This document shows positions 38,194 to 49,375 of a stretch of 64,000 bases of DNA, piece after piece. Below the pieces are notes generated by a model. That model saw nothing but the letters and a program-made list of their open reading frames with translations, ran no database searches and was not told the origin of the DNA. Source of the DNA: Rhizophagus irregularis (Eukaryota; Glomeromycota; Glomeromycetes; Glomerales; Glomeraceae); NCBI RefSeq assembly GCF_026210795.1, contig NC_089439.1:1488001-1552000 (forward strand), read 5' to 3'. Each line of letters begins with the position of its first letter. The stretch's first letter is position 1. A program made the position numbers and the translations under genes.

Positions 38194-39745
38194 CTATATC
38201 AAATCATTTATTGTAAGAAAACGCAGAAGAATGTTTCTAGCTCCGTTTATATCTCTATCCAGGAGAAATGAACAATTTCCACACTTAAAGATTTTTGACC
38301 CACCTAACTTGTCATTAACTGTCCCACAATTTCCACACGTTTTACTTGTATATTCCTCAGAACATATTACGACTTTGCAGTGAGGATACTCTCTTACTTT
38401 GTGAAGCAAATATTGACGAAAGCGATAATGACTCCATGTGCACATGGCCCTTGCCACTTTAGACTGAATACTGCGTAGTTCACGTCTTATCATATTTTGC
38501 GTCTGGAACTCAGGGAGAAGTACTATTCTGTGATTAATGCATAGCCATTTTGCAAATTTCCTATGGCAATCATCCACTAAGTTCCGTATCTTTTTCTGAA
38601 TACGCAGCATGGATCATCGCAATTTATACTGAAAACGTTTATATTTATTGCCATGAAGAGTGTCCTTCTTGCTTTGCATTTTATCGTAGACATGACATAG
38701 TCGATAAATTCTTCCTATGTCACCACTGCCCCATGATGCAGTATATCCGTCAGGAGAATAGCAAGTCACTTCTTTGAAGGTCCTACAGACTAAATGTTCG
38801 AACGCCCGGATCGAGTGAAATAAGCTTAGTTCTTCTTTGTTCCTCATTCACTATAAATGGACCTTGGTTCTCAGTCCGTAATTCAAGTGGCTTTGGTATA
38901 CAAAGATAAAACTCTCCTAACCTATTCATCACTAAGCGACTGTCATAACCTACCCTTTGGGTACGAAGTAGAGTAGAAGGAATGGGCCTAGAAGATTTGA
39001 TTTTCCAAAGAAAAGAATATTCGCCTTTTTTTCGTCCCCAGTGTTTCGATTCGATAGTAATCGACTGCTGTTTGTCTTTTTTAGAACGATATTTCATGGT
39101 AAATCCCTTAATGCCAGTAGCGAATGTTGAGTTGTAGGCTTTTAACAAATCACTCATAGCCTGATCACGAATATCATAAGGAGTCTCAAGAACCCATTTT
39201 TGCTCTGGAGTAGTGTTAAACGCCTTAGCATTGAGAAAATGTGTACGTAAGTCCTTTTTTGTTCTTTTGATGTTCTCCTTTGTAATGCCATGAAGACACT
39301 TATTATATGTCCAACGAGCAGTTCCAATCCATTTGCGCAGTTTTTCTCGTTCTTCTTTTTTGGGATAGAGACGAACTCGTATACATTTTCCTGCAATAAT
39401 TTTATTTGTAACTTTCTGCCGAGTTTTTGCTTGTTTGCCAATATCTTCTCTGTTATTAGCGAACGAGGGAATTGTTTCTATTATTGTTCCATGTAATGGA
39501 CTGCTCTGTTGCGGTAGCATATTCGTCTTAATGCCGGAGAAAGAAAACCATTTATTCTTCTGTTGTGTGCGGGTACTAGTTAATGCCTTTTCGATGTTGA
39601 GATTGACAGTAGGTAACCATAGTTTTTTGGAAAGTAATTCTGCCGAATTATCCCAAAAAGTACCAGTCTTTACTTGTGTTTTATTTGCGATAATTTTTCT
39701 GGGAACGTTCAAAGATATATTCAATCCAACTGTATTTTCTTGCAT
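38194..39745 (-). pseudogene. tnpB: TnpB / Fanzor1-type RNA-guided nuclease, broken
   Basis: TnpB (IS200/IS605 OrfB family; eukaryotic and viral relatives are called Fanzor) is an RNA-guided DNA nuclease with a split RuvC fold. Read along the minus strand: a long N-terminal extension, the IRVRLYPKKEEREKLRKWIG segment typical of the family (about residues 122-141), then RuvC-I with the catalytic aspartate in SLDPGVRTF (about 312). RuvC-II has its glutamate in LLPEFQTQNM. A four-cysteine zinc finger follows (SKTCGNCGT and FKCGNC), and RuvC-III aspartate is in LDRDINGARN. Two lesions break it: a 27-bp hairpin unit inserted right after RuvC-I (38767-38793) that shifts the frame, and an in-frame TGA at 38614-38616. 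All catalytic residues and zinc ligands survive. Total length, about 510 codons, fits giant-virus TnpB-like proteins. Confidence 0.85.
38767..38793. repeat. Mini-hairpin unit inserted in tnpB
   Basis: CACTTCTTTGAAGGTCCTAC plus AGACTAA is the same unit seen at 14669, 14838, 34913 and 40522. Family knowledge says the protein continues directly from LDPGVRTF into the TCYSPDG segment; the unit supplies the intervening extra codons and the frame change. Confidence 0.75.
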
Positions 39746-40918
39746 ACAGAATGAATTCTTATGTTTAATATGCAGAACAAAGCTTTTTATTTTTAGAATT
39801 AGTTCTGTATTCGCATTTTTATTAACCTATTCTCTACAGTTTTGTAGACGAACGAAAGATAAAAAATTAGTGGAATTGTTAGCAATTAAGTTATTCGAAC
39901 GAAATGGGTATTGAGAATTTATTTACTTCTACTCACGTGTGATTCTTTGGATTGCTCTTTGGAACTAGGTTTGCAGACACTATCTCGGAAAGTTCCAACT
40001 ACGACATCTTAATCCCTTTCTCTCTGTTACCATCATCACAACATAATCAATATGCCGATGCACAATTCGTAGATGAGTTGCTATAACAGGACAAGTGAAA
40101 ATGACTGCCGTACATTACGAATTAATGTGTCACGTTGCGAAGTAAGTCATTCCATGAATATCTACACGCCTATATTCTTTGTAACATTAATCAGAGGATG
40201 TTATTATGTTATCCCCTCAAAAAATAGAATTGGAATAAAAGTCTCTAAAAAATTAAGAGTAGCAACGCAAAAGACACATACCATTTTTTCCTAAATGAAA
40301 ACACCCCAACTGTATATGGAAATTAACTGTTTAGGTGGTGATACTAATTTAACTTGGATCTGTCGTTACGTTTTCAGTGATCGAGAATATTATAAGGAGT
40401 AACTATTTCATATGATGCAGAGATTGGACTTGTATGAACATATATCAAAGTTTCCTAATGGTAATGTGCGATTGCCAAATTAGTCTTTAGACCTTCCAAA
40501 CTACCCTCTGGGTAGGACTTCCTCTCGAATTAGTCCGTAGGATCTTCGAAGAAGTAAAACATTTGGTTTTATGGGAAGTGGCATCATGATTACATTTTTT
40601 TCGAAATATTGCTGGTTCTTATTTAATAGTGTGTTGACCATATTTCTTTAGAACCTTCTCGTTATCGAATGATTTTCATATCTATTCATATCCAAACCCA
40701 CACTCGTTGTTTTCGATCTGCGAATCTACTTCGTACCCAAAGGGTAAAATGCTGCCATATTTGCAACCTACATTATAAATCCTGTTTGAACTACCTGAAA
40801 CTCGTCTAGCGGTTTTCTCTTGCTATTTTTTCACGTTATCTTTGCTGAGTTGCAAAACAATAGAGAAGGTGTAATATATTTTTCTTCGTTCCTCACGCTT
40901 TAGCACCTTACTGACAGG

Positions 40919-43739
40919 GAAATCACGGAAGGCATACCTGTTACTAGTTCGTATGTATTTTTTTTGTAACGATGACGTATCGTATACTGTATATTGTTGT
41001 GATCCGTTAGCTGGAGAGCATTTCCTTTGATAAATAAGTACGATGAAACGGTAAGTTATCTCATCTGTTGTGCAGAGATAGTTGGTTTGTTTCACAACAG
41101 ATGATGTTCACTTCCGAAGGAAGGTCTAACGACTAGTTCCGCTCTATTTTCATAATATCTGATAACAAACATTCGATGTGCATTAATCAAAAGTGGTAAT
41201 AGTTAATCGTTAGTTATAATAAATTCATCACCTATTTCGAAGAATATAATTACGTTATTTATATTGCACAAAGTTCTGAGCTACTTGATTTCATCCATAT
41301 TCTCTGTATACATTAGATAATATATCTACTCGTGACTTCACCTATCCCTTAAACAGTTTCCAATAAATAGCGAAATTGACGTGGAATCTATTTATTATGG
41401 CAGTCACACTGCCCAGGATTAATCCCCAGAAAATACTGCCCTACGTGATTTCATGTGAACCAATTACAGTGTATGGCACTGCTTTGTTCATAATTTTAGT
41501 TATTGATACAAGCCCACGTTAGTCGGAAAATGGTACACTTGTACCATAGTGGCATTCTGAAACAGTACTCTATTATGTACGAATCATACCCTGTGTTTCG
41601 GTGAAATAACTGCGGAACAACAAGGGTCTAACGATAGTCCGGCTAAAATAATTTTGTTGAAATACCATTCATAAGAAACAATGCACAGTTGGCATGAATT
41701 AGCGGGGTTGTGGAAAGAATATGATAACAAAGATTGTAACTATTACCACATAATTCGAAAAAATATTACTAACGAATTTTAACATCCTGATATAAACATA
41801 ATCGAGTTAACAGGGTCATAATGTCTAATTGATTCTTATCGGAAAGATGCCATTCCAGAGAAACTCTGGCTGTGCCACGAAGTGAAGAGAAACGTAGAGG
41901 AAAATGTGTAATGACATGTGAGCTTCTCCCAGTGTTATATGACATCGATCCCTAAAGGTCCCATGTCATGTGTTCATGAGCAACCTGCTGTGAATACTGA
42001 ACCTGTTATGAACTTCGGTTAATACACATTTGTCATACCAGTTACTTACGGGTTTTGTTAGTTATCTCCCTAAGAATGAAAATGCCAAGAAAGATGAACT
42101 ACAATAATTTGTTCGGTCATTTGCCAAATGAAAAACAGTACTTGTCTTATATCTGACTGGGTGTTTGTGTCCAATGCAAATTTTTTCACGCTAGCGCATT
42201 ATATTTTGCTCTTCGAGCAGTCTCCGACCGATAATAGTTTGGTATACGTATTGTATTTTCCTACAGCTTGATAATTCTTATTGTTGACTACAACTCATGA
42301 TATGTATATCAAGGCATTTCATTATGCATAGCGTGTCCCTATTAAGCCCTTTTTACAGTTCAGTCCGTTCTGTAATTTTCCTGGACGGGCTGTCTCAGAA
42401 ATCACGTAACTTTAACGACTTCAAATTTTGTACTCCAAAGTCACGTGAATGGCTGCGTCAAAAATCATATGACACTCTGAAAATTTGTGTAGAGTGTCAC
42501 ATGACACGTTACGTCATGTCTTATAAATATATTCTTTAATGTTTGATACTTATCCGATTTTCTACGCATAACGGAACTCACTACTTGACTCCGACAGAAT
42601 TTTTACCTACAATGGGTAACAGATGCGATGAAATTTGAATGACCAGTCCATTATGAAGGAAGCTTAGTTCGGGTGGACAACGTAGACAAAATATTACGTA
42701 ATCTATTTTCAGCCAATCCTTTGACCAAATTCAGTTAACTTTAAGTCATACAGTGGAACCGCCCGTAGGATAACTATGCCTTTCCATTTCTGATTAATGC
42801 GAAACTGCCTTCACTATAATGTCATTCATCATATTTTACGAGATTCGACAAAAATGATATTCGTACAGGAATATTGTGGAATTGACAGGATTCACATAAG
42901 TTTTTCTTATTTATACCTTCCAGTTACCAGTAATTGTACTATTTCCATGGAAGTGCATAAGTATGGCTTTAGCCTGAACTCAACCACACTTTTTTATTCA
43001 TTCGTGAGACTTGTTAACTTCTATAAAAGTAGATTAATAAACGTAATACATAGAAAAAACTGTCTTAGAACGCACTTTTGGTGCTTCGCTAGTTCTCAAT
43101 AGTGTAACAAGATGTAACGATTGATCCCATTTTGTTGGAAAAAATACACAATCTCGAACTTTCCAAGTGTCCTGTTATCTAAACTAGAACCAATCAGTGA
43201 ATGTACATGTTTTATGCAGAGCAAACTAGTTGACATATGTTATATAACAAAAGTAACATACTAATTATGGACTTACTATATGAGCGATATTATGTGTTGC
43301 ACCTACTACGTGGTTCCATATCCTCTATATGAGCTATGTTCATTGCCATAGATAAAAAATTCTATGGGTTTCTACTTTGTAGTCCCACCTAGACATGCCG
43401 TTGTTTTGTTTATTTCACTGAAGAGATTCTCTAAAGGGGGTCAAAGACAAATAGATAAAACAATTATAATGGGAAAAAACATGCATGAAAGCTTTTGGGT
43501 TATTGATGGCAACTGATTCATACTGCTATAGGACGAAAACTTTCAATTATATTACAAGTATATCTGCTGTCTCGCATGTTAATAACTCTGATCGAGGGTA
43601 CTGAACTTCGTTACCATTTTTCTGAACAAAGTAATAAAAACAACATTACCACATGATTTTTAAACGCCCATGGGACTTCTAATATGTAAAAAATATGTTT
43701 ATTGTTATCTGACAAACCATTTTAACCACATATTCTCCG
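40919..43739. other. Right flank of the TnpB locus and gene-free DNA
   Basis: 40919-41029 is duplicated at 44328-44439. Beyond it are CACTTCCGAAGGAAGGTCTA at 41110, GCTCTTCGAGCAGTCTCCGA at 42212, TCACGTGAAT at 42441, and a CATATGACACTCT-type palindromic element at 42465-42503. No gene is supported; the frame at 42797-43102 has no motif. Confidence 0.5.
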
Positions 43740-43960
43740 CTGTGATGAATGTGATCTGTGTTTTATGAGTTACTACTGCGAGTTGATTATTAGTGGACGA
43801 TAGTTATTACTGCGACGAAAAATAGTGGAAATCATTATCCACCGTCGGAAGTGAATATCAGATATTAGTGAACAACAATTATCTACTGCGGAAGTGGATA
43901 TTAGTTATCTGATGCGGGGCAGTTATTAGTGGACAACTGTTACCTACTGCGGAGAACACA
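43740..43960. repeat. Cluster of CTGCGGA..AGTGGACAAC units
   Basis: About five degenerate copies of a ~35-bp unit combining TACTGCGGAA, AGTGGATATTAGTGGA and CAACTGTTA. Single copies of the same pair of motifs are scattered through the left region (2.2, 20.8, 25.97, 33.88, 47.5 kb). Confidence 0.6.
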
Positions 43961-44980
43961 TGATACTCTATACCTAGTTAAAGACAATTAGTGGAGGTTT
44001 CTTTTTTAATCCAAATCACATGACTTTGATTGTAAAAACGATAAACGTGCAGAATTTTGTTTTTTGTAACGATGCTGTTGCGTTTGTAACGATGCGAATA
44101 CATTTGTTGTATTTTGTTAGTAACGGTAGGCTACGTATTTTTGTAATGATGAAATATATATCGTTGCAATCTGTTGGTAACGATAATGTACTGTATGTGG
44201 CTGTAATCTTCCACCCGCATTTAACATATGTGTTTCCATACAAGTACTACAAGAGAAGAGGACTCCTGTATAAATTTCTTCGTTATGCTTACCTCTTCGA
44301 CTCTATAATTTCCTTCGTTCCTCAGAAAAATCACGGAAGACATTAGCTGTTACTAGTTCGTATGTATTTTTTTTTGTAACGATGACGTATCGTATACTGT
44401 ATATTGTTGTGATCCGTTAGCTGGAGAGCATTTCCTTTAGAAATGTAACGATAGTTACAAGTTAGTATATATTTTTGTAACGATGAAGTATATATCGTAT
44501 TGCTGCAATCTGTTGGCAACGATAGTATATATTTGTTACGAGTTCGTATATATTTTGGTAACGATGATGAACATATATATTTATTACAAGTTTGTTACGT
44601 TTTTGTAACGATGAACGCATATGCCGTAGATACTATTGATAATAGACGTATATTATTTTTTGAACAAGAGGTATGCATTTGGCTACATCACCCATTGGGT
44701 GTCCCATAACATAACAATAATGTACTGAATATATTACGAGCTTGAAGCATATCTTTTGTAGTGATGAAGTATATGTTGTTGCATGGCCACTGGTAACTAT
44801 TTCTGTATATATTTTTTGTAACCGTGATGTGTATATTAGTTACAGTCTGTATATATTTTTTCGTAATAAGGTTGATATGTTTTTTCGTAATGATGGATGT
44901 ATTTTCTTTTGTTGCAATGCATATAGTTGGGTAATGAAGTTCGATTTTATCTTTATTTCATGAATGTATTTTTTGTAACA
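43961..44980. repeat. GTAACGATGA repeat array
   Basis: Ten or more spaced copies of TTTTTGTAACGATGA, often with GTATATAT after it and TTGCAATCTGTTGGTAACGA or TTACAAGTTCGTATATA next to it. Unit length varies (about 60-100 bp). The copy of the TnpB flanks lies inside this array. Open frames here are translations of the repeat. Confidence 0.7.
44209..44439. repeat. Copy of the TnpB flanks without the gene
   Basis: 44209-44267 matches 38089-38147 and 44328-44439 matches 40919-41029, in the same order and orientation, with only about 60 bp between. It is a candidate empty or pre-insertion site. The last matching bases GAGGACTCCT abut GTATAAATTT here and the TnpB element at 38148. Confidence 0.8.
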
Positions 44981-45152
44981 GAATATGCTCGTGGTAACTA
45001 AGAATTGTACCACATGGCCAGGTAAATCACGTTCATGCTAATATACTGTCTATGTCATCTACTTCGTATCATCCGAGTAAAAACCTCCGCTTATATTCTT
45101 GTATTACTTTCGCCTTTTCGAGGGGTACGTAGCACTCAGAAATGTAGTGCTG

Positions 45153-46856
45153 ATGCATATCTATCGATTTGAACAAGGGTTATCATATAAAAAAGATATG
45201 GTCGAATACTTTTATTCTGTAACAGACAAAAAACAATCCTTGAATGCTGGTGTACATGAAAATAAAAATTATCGTTTTGAACATAAGCCCCTATATAAAA
45301 AAGAAATGGCCGAGTTTGATTTTTACACTCCTACTGCCGAAGAACAGGAGATGATCGACCAATATCTTGCAAGGACAGACGCTGAGTACCGTGCCAGGAA
45401 TCGTGCTAATATAGATTCATCTGTGAAAAGGTTTAACGCCGAACTCGTAGAGAAATACGGTGCCGAGAACCTTAATCCTGAAGACTTTCTTGTCATTCCC
45501 GAAGAGGGTTATCACGATGGTTTGTTCGAAAAATATTTCAGAGCATGTATTGACAGAGTCGAAAAGAAATTCCGAAATAAACAAATTCATATCAATCGAG
45601 AGTCTGCGTTTTTACCTGTTGTCATGAATGATGCTCTGCGAGAAATGCTAGCTCGCCCCGACTATTTGGAATGTATCGCTTCTTTCGTAGCAAGTATTAA
45701 TGGATATTCTTCTGACACTAAAGGAGAATCGAAACCTAATACAACTGACCATGTCAATGGGGATACTAATAATTTGTGTTCATTGTCTCCAAGCGAGTCG
45801 TGGTCAAAAGGGAGGGAGAACAAAGAAGTGCCACAATCAACGCATTCACCTCGTGGACAACGCCCAGAATTTGCCAATAACCTGAAGTGTGATGGTAACG
45901 AGCATGCTAGCATTTCTGTTATTTCATCCTTCACAGACTATGCAATAACCAGTAATATCTCTTCTTGCTGTCCACATTCATCGACTATGAGATGTGCCGT
46001 GGAGTCTCGTAGTTACCTGCAAGAATTTCACCTAAAGGAATTAGTACACTGTAATGCAGAGCGCTTTTCACAAACGTTTGCACATAAAGATCCATCTGGT
46101 TCACTTCGTGGGCAAAGCCCAGAACTTATCAGTTACCGCCCTGACTACAACTCCACTCTTTCTTCTCACGTTAACCATGATGATCCTGGGATCACAAACT
46201 CTAGGCAGAGTCTAGTCCCGTGCTATGTCCACGAAGTGAAAGGAGGAAAAAACTTGTCTTCGTACACAGAATCGATGGATAAAAATAGACAGATAATGGG
46301 GATGATGTCCATGACGAGTGGAACGCAAGGAACAGGCACATCGTGTGGTATGGTACTAGCTATTCAAGGAAATAATAAAATATTTGTTGACGATATGGGG
46401 ATACAAGTACGCCATCATGATGAAGATAAATGCAGCCTAACCTTTGAAGGACCCAATATTGGCAACATCATCAAGTCTTTTGTATCGAGTATATCAGTAC
46501 CTGTTGTACTTCGTTCAATGTTACTTAGTTCTGGAGGGACACATATACATAGAATCTCAGCTAATCCATATATTTCTGTAAGCACACAATCGTTAAAACA
46601 TCATATGGCAGAGTGGCTTTACCTGCGTTGGAGACATATGAGAATAAAGGGAAGAATGTCGTTAATGTTTGGTTCAATTGTCGTCAAAAGCAAAACTCTT
46701 ACAGTTCCATCAAGTCTCGATCATTCATTGTTTCATCACATCAGCAAGATAGTTAATGATACTCTGGGATCAAAAAAATTATCTACACTGACAAACTTAT
46801 TCTACTCACGTACAGTCAATCATGTACATCTACGTTTGTGGATAAATAACGGATAG
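45153..46856 (+). CDS. Large orphan protein, 567 aa, with in-frame hairpin units
   Basis: This is the longest intact frame of the left region. The first ATG in frame is at 45153; ATGs at 45210 and 45306 are alternatives. Near the N-terminus a ~45-residue segment is duplicated (YRFEQGLSYKKDMVEYFYS and YRFEHKPLYKKEMAEFDFYT). Residues about 55-200 form a helical, charged domain (EEQEMIDQYLARTDAEYRAR; YFRACIDRVEKKFRNKQI). The centre is polar and low in complexity. It contains two translated copies of a dispersed hairpin unit (45845-45868 giving SPRGQRPE; 46100-46123 giving SLRGQSPE). The C-terminal part (about 390-567) looks folded, with hydrophobic strands. No family is recognised and no promoter-like motif was found. 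Confidence 0.65.
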   Translation: MHIYRFEQGLSYKKDMVEYFYSVTDKKQSLNAGVHENKNYRFEHKPLYKKEMAEFDFYTPTAEEQEMIDQYLARTDAEYRARNRANIDSSVKRFNAELVEKYGAENLNPEDFLVIPEEGYHDGLFEKYFRACIDRVEKKFRNKQIHINRESAFLPVVMNDALREMLARPDYLECIASFVASINGYSSDTKGESKPNTTDHVNGDTNNLCSLSPSESWSKGRENKEVPQSTHSPRGQRPEFANNLKCDGNEHASISVISSFTDYAITSNISSCCPHSSTMRCAVESRSYLQEFHLKELVHCNAERFSQTFAHKDPSGSLRGQSPELISYRPDYNSTLSSHVNHDDPGITNSRQSLVPCYVHEVKGGKNLSSYTESMDKNRQIMGMMSMTSGTQGTGTSCGMVLAIQGNNKIFVDDMGIQVRHHDEDKCSLTFEGPNIGNIIKSFVSSISVPVVLRSMLLSSGGTHIHRISANPYISVSTQSLKHHMAEWLYLRWRHMRIKGRMSLMFGSIVVKSKTLTVPSSLDHSLFHHISKIVNDTLGSKKLSTLTNLFYSRTVNHVHLRLWINNG

Positions 46857-47844
46857 AGATTTGTAGGCCATATCTAAGGGAAAACACGAAACCTGACATA
46901 GCCTCTACGATTATCACGTGAAAATGTTCTCTGATTAACAGGTACAGTAACACGATTTGTTTGTAAACTGAGTTCACAGTCTCAGCACGTAACTTTTAAC
47001 ACACAAAAAGTCATAACTATACAAGGGTGTATTTATCTAAAAAACATGGGGAGATTATACTTATCACCAAAATACGGGGAGAATACGATTGTTCGCAAAC
47101 ATGGGGGTTTTTGTGTTATCTGAAAAACACGTAGATGAAAAATTTCTCATTAGATATTTTTATCCCGATATTGATGGCAAATGAGACAACAACATATGTA
47201 CCACTTATGTACCTAAGCATACATCCATAATCAAAGAATCCATTCTGAATGATTAAGAATAGCATGGTGAAGATGAGTAGTATACTGAGCATACAAATGA
47301 TTGTTATCGATAAAACCATCTATCGGAGAGGACGGTTATACTGTGGATAAAACGAAAAGCTATGATTAACGTTGAAGAACGTATAAAATAAGATAACGAA
47401 TACTTATTGATAATATAGTATTACAAAGTAATTGAGAGTGGTTTTTGGTAACACACGCTTAGTTACTGATATTGATTGTGGGACAGATTATTAGTGGACA
47501 ACAGGTATCAAACGTGACATCGATACCCAAGGGTCCTATGTGGGCGTTGCCCAGCCAAAGGCTCATGTGCTCTTGAGAGTAATAATTCTCCCTTTCGAAT
47601 TAATATCTAGTGATGAGCATAACTATTTACGTATTTTATTTTGTGGAATATCATTTGAGTACGAAAAATTGTTGCCGTATTAAGTCTGGCTTTATGCGAA
47701 AAAATATCGGTTCACAGGGTATCATTCGATCAAAATGCATTATCGCCATGTATAATAGCTTTAGGGATACCTATTAATCGTTTTACGGAATCAAAAATTT
47801 TTATTACTTAAAATAACAGTTACATCAGCAACAAACAGTAAATA
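46857..47844. other. Intergenic, no gene seen
   Basis: Contains ATCACGTGAAA near 46914, three spaced copies of a ~35-bp unit with AACATGGGG/AATACGGGGAGA (47040-47110), GTGGACAACAGG at 47496, and a GGGCGTTGCCCAG hairpin at 47543. Short frames only. Confidence 0.5.
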
Positions 47845-48234
47845 CTAGATAGGGATATGATTTACATAATAGTTGTAACCCTTTTTTTTCTTCACAAAGT
47901 CAAACCCATCATCATATTGCGAATTAAAGGTCTTATCTGTTTTGGGTGTATATAGATTACCTATCAAATTACACTTTAGTTTTGGATCAATGATACTTAG
48001 AGCATAACCAATGACTGCTAAACGTAACCATAACTGGCGATATCCTTTAGTTACCATTTCTGTACTATCAGACTTTTTTATTTCTCCAATCTCAATATTA
48101 AACGTTTCAATATCGCCATTTGTTGTCAAAGGTGTTAGCAGTCCTCGCACGTCTATCTCCAATTTTTCTACAAATAGTGCTTGTTTGTATTTTATGGCGC
48201 TTTGTAAACTCATTACCATAGAAGAAAAAAGCAT
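47845..48234 (-). pseudogene. Nuclease-like C-terminal fragment, possibly Crinkler-type
   Basis: A 129-residue frame. It resembles the end of Rhizophagus proteins with a restriction-enzyme-like fold: an acidic residue in LEIDVRGLL, then E-x-K in IEIGEIKKS, followed by the helix KGYRQLWLRLAVIGYALSII and a strand (LIGNLYTP). These would be the D and E-x-K catalytic elements of a PD-(D/E)xK site. Many fungal Crinklers end in such a domain. No header domain, start context or promoter motif is seen upstream, so it is most likely a decayed 3' fragment. It could also be an unrelated small protein. Confidence 0.35.
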
Positions 48235-49375
48235 GATGGTGAACCCGGGTTCATGGATTAAAAAAGAGCGTCATTCCTTACTTCCTAACCATTGACAAAT
48301 ATGTAAGTTTCTCTGTCGATGTACTATCTTACTTATAAATGATAACATCCATTACTCTACCTTTTCTTTCCTTAACTTCTTTTATGAGTTTATTCGCACG
48401 AGAATATCCAACCGTATTCTGCTGATAGCATAAAACATAGGATCTTACTTTATCGTAATTCAGATTTCTCAATGAACCAACCGACGTTAGGAATCACCAA
48501 AAACAAATGGTAATGAATGGCAAGACTATCAGGGGTCTGTTTCACAAATCTGGATTAATAACATCGAAAACGGCTGTCTACATATAAGCAATAATCCTAT
48601 TGTGCACAAATAACCAGAATATATTAGCATGCAAATGATCTAACCGTAATCATCCCATAACTCGCTATTATATTGGTGATCTATCAGCATTTCTGAGTTC
48701 CGATTTCTAGTTGGGAAATGATCCTTCGTATCACACATCATCGACAACGCACCCCTTAAGTCTATCAAACGTTTTAGTTGAAGATCGACTCTATCAAAAT
48801 AAACGGTGGAATATTATTACTCCAATAAGTAATTCCTACCCAAAGGGTACGAAGTAGAATAAACATGAAAAAGGGTAATTTGTGTTAACATAGAAACTAA
48901 AAATTTGTATTAAACCGCATGTATACTTGTTTACATAAGTCACTAATCGAAAGGGGCTATCAACAAAAATATAAGTGAACTATTCCCACTTTTTGTAGTC
49001 AAGAACTCAAGATCCTAAATATGCATTAAGTTATTGCTCCGTATGTCCAGATCTAAGGAAAACATTTAGTTACTAAATCGCTAGGAAATGTCTGTTACTC
49101 TCAAAGGAACTCGTTAATATTTTTTACCTTGCTACGGTTTTCACAACTAGATTCTGGTGCTTCGCACCCGTAGTAACACATTGCGAAGCAATGCCCTTCA
49201 GGCATTTCCTACAACTTTAAAAGGAAGTTCTAGGACCCTAGGTTTCTAGTCGAAGAGGTGAAATGGGCCTCTCCTGGGATCCCATCTCTGCGCACGGAAT
49301 ATCATCCCTCAAATACAATTAGTCAATCGAAGACTAATTAACTTAGGATGACATGAAACTATCAAGAAGGCAATC
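48235..49375. other. Last left-type stretch before the fungal block
   Basis: Carries ACCCAAAGGGTACGAAGTAG at 48838, a GCTTCGCACC..CGAAGC-type hairpin near 49162-49190, TGCCCTTCAGGCA near 49190 and GACCCTAGGTTTCTAG at 49233. Such units stop at about 49.26 kb, after which composition turns AT-rich. Confidence 0.6.

Larger units (their letters stand above)
38148..40918 (-). mobile_element. TnpB/Fanzor-type insertion, outer limits
   Basis: The limits are set by comparison with 44209-44439. That locus carries sequence nearly identical to the left flank (38089-38147, 57 of 59 bases) and the right flank (40919-41029) but lacks the gene between. The insert on the tnpB 3' side begins just after GAGGACTCCT at 38147. 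The other edge is only bounded: weak similarity may begin near 40866, and about 1.1 kb upstream of the gene has dispersed hairpins and no transposase gene. A serine recombinase or Y1 transposase is not seen, so the element looks non-autonomous for movement, like lone tnpB genes. Confidence 0.6.

Noticed and set aside
43961-44980. Regularly repeated motifs suggesting a CRISPR array
   Set aside because: Unit lengths vary, spacers are not unique sequences of constant length, and the setting is eukaryotic; it is a degenerate repeat array.
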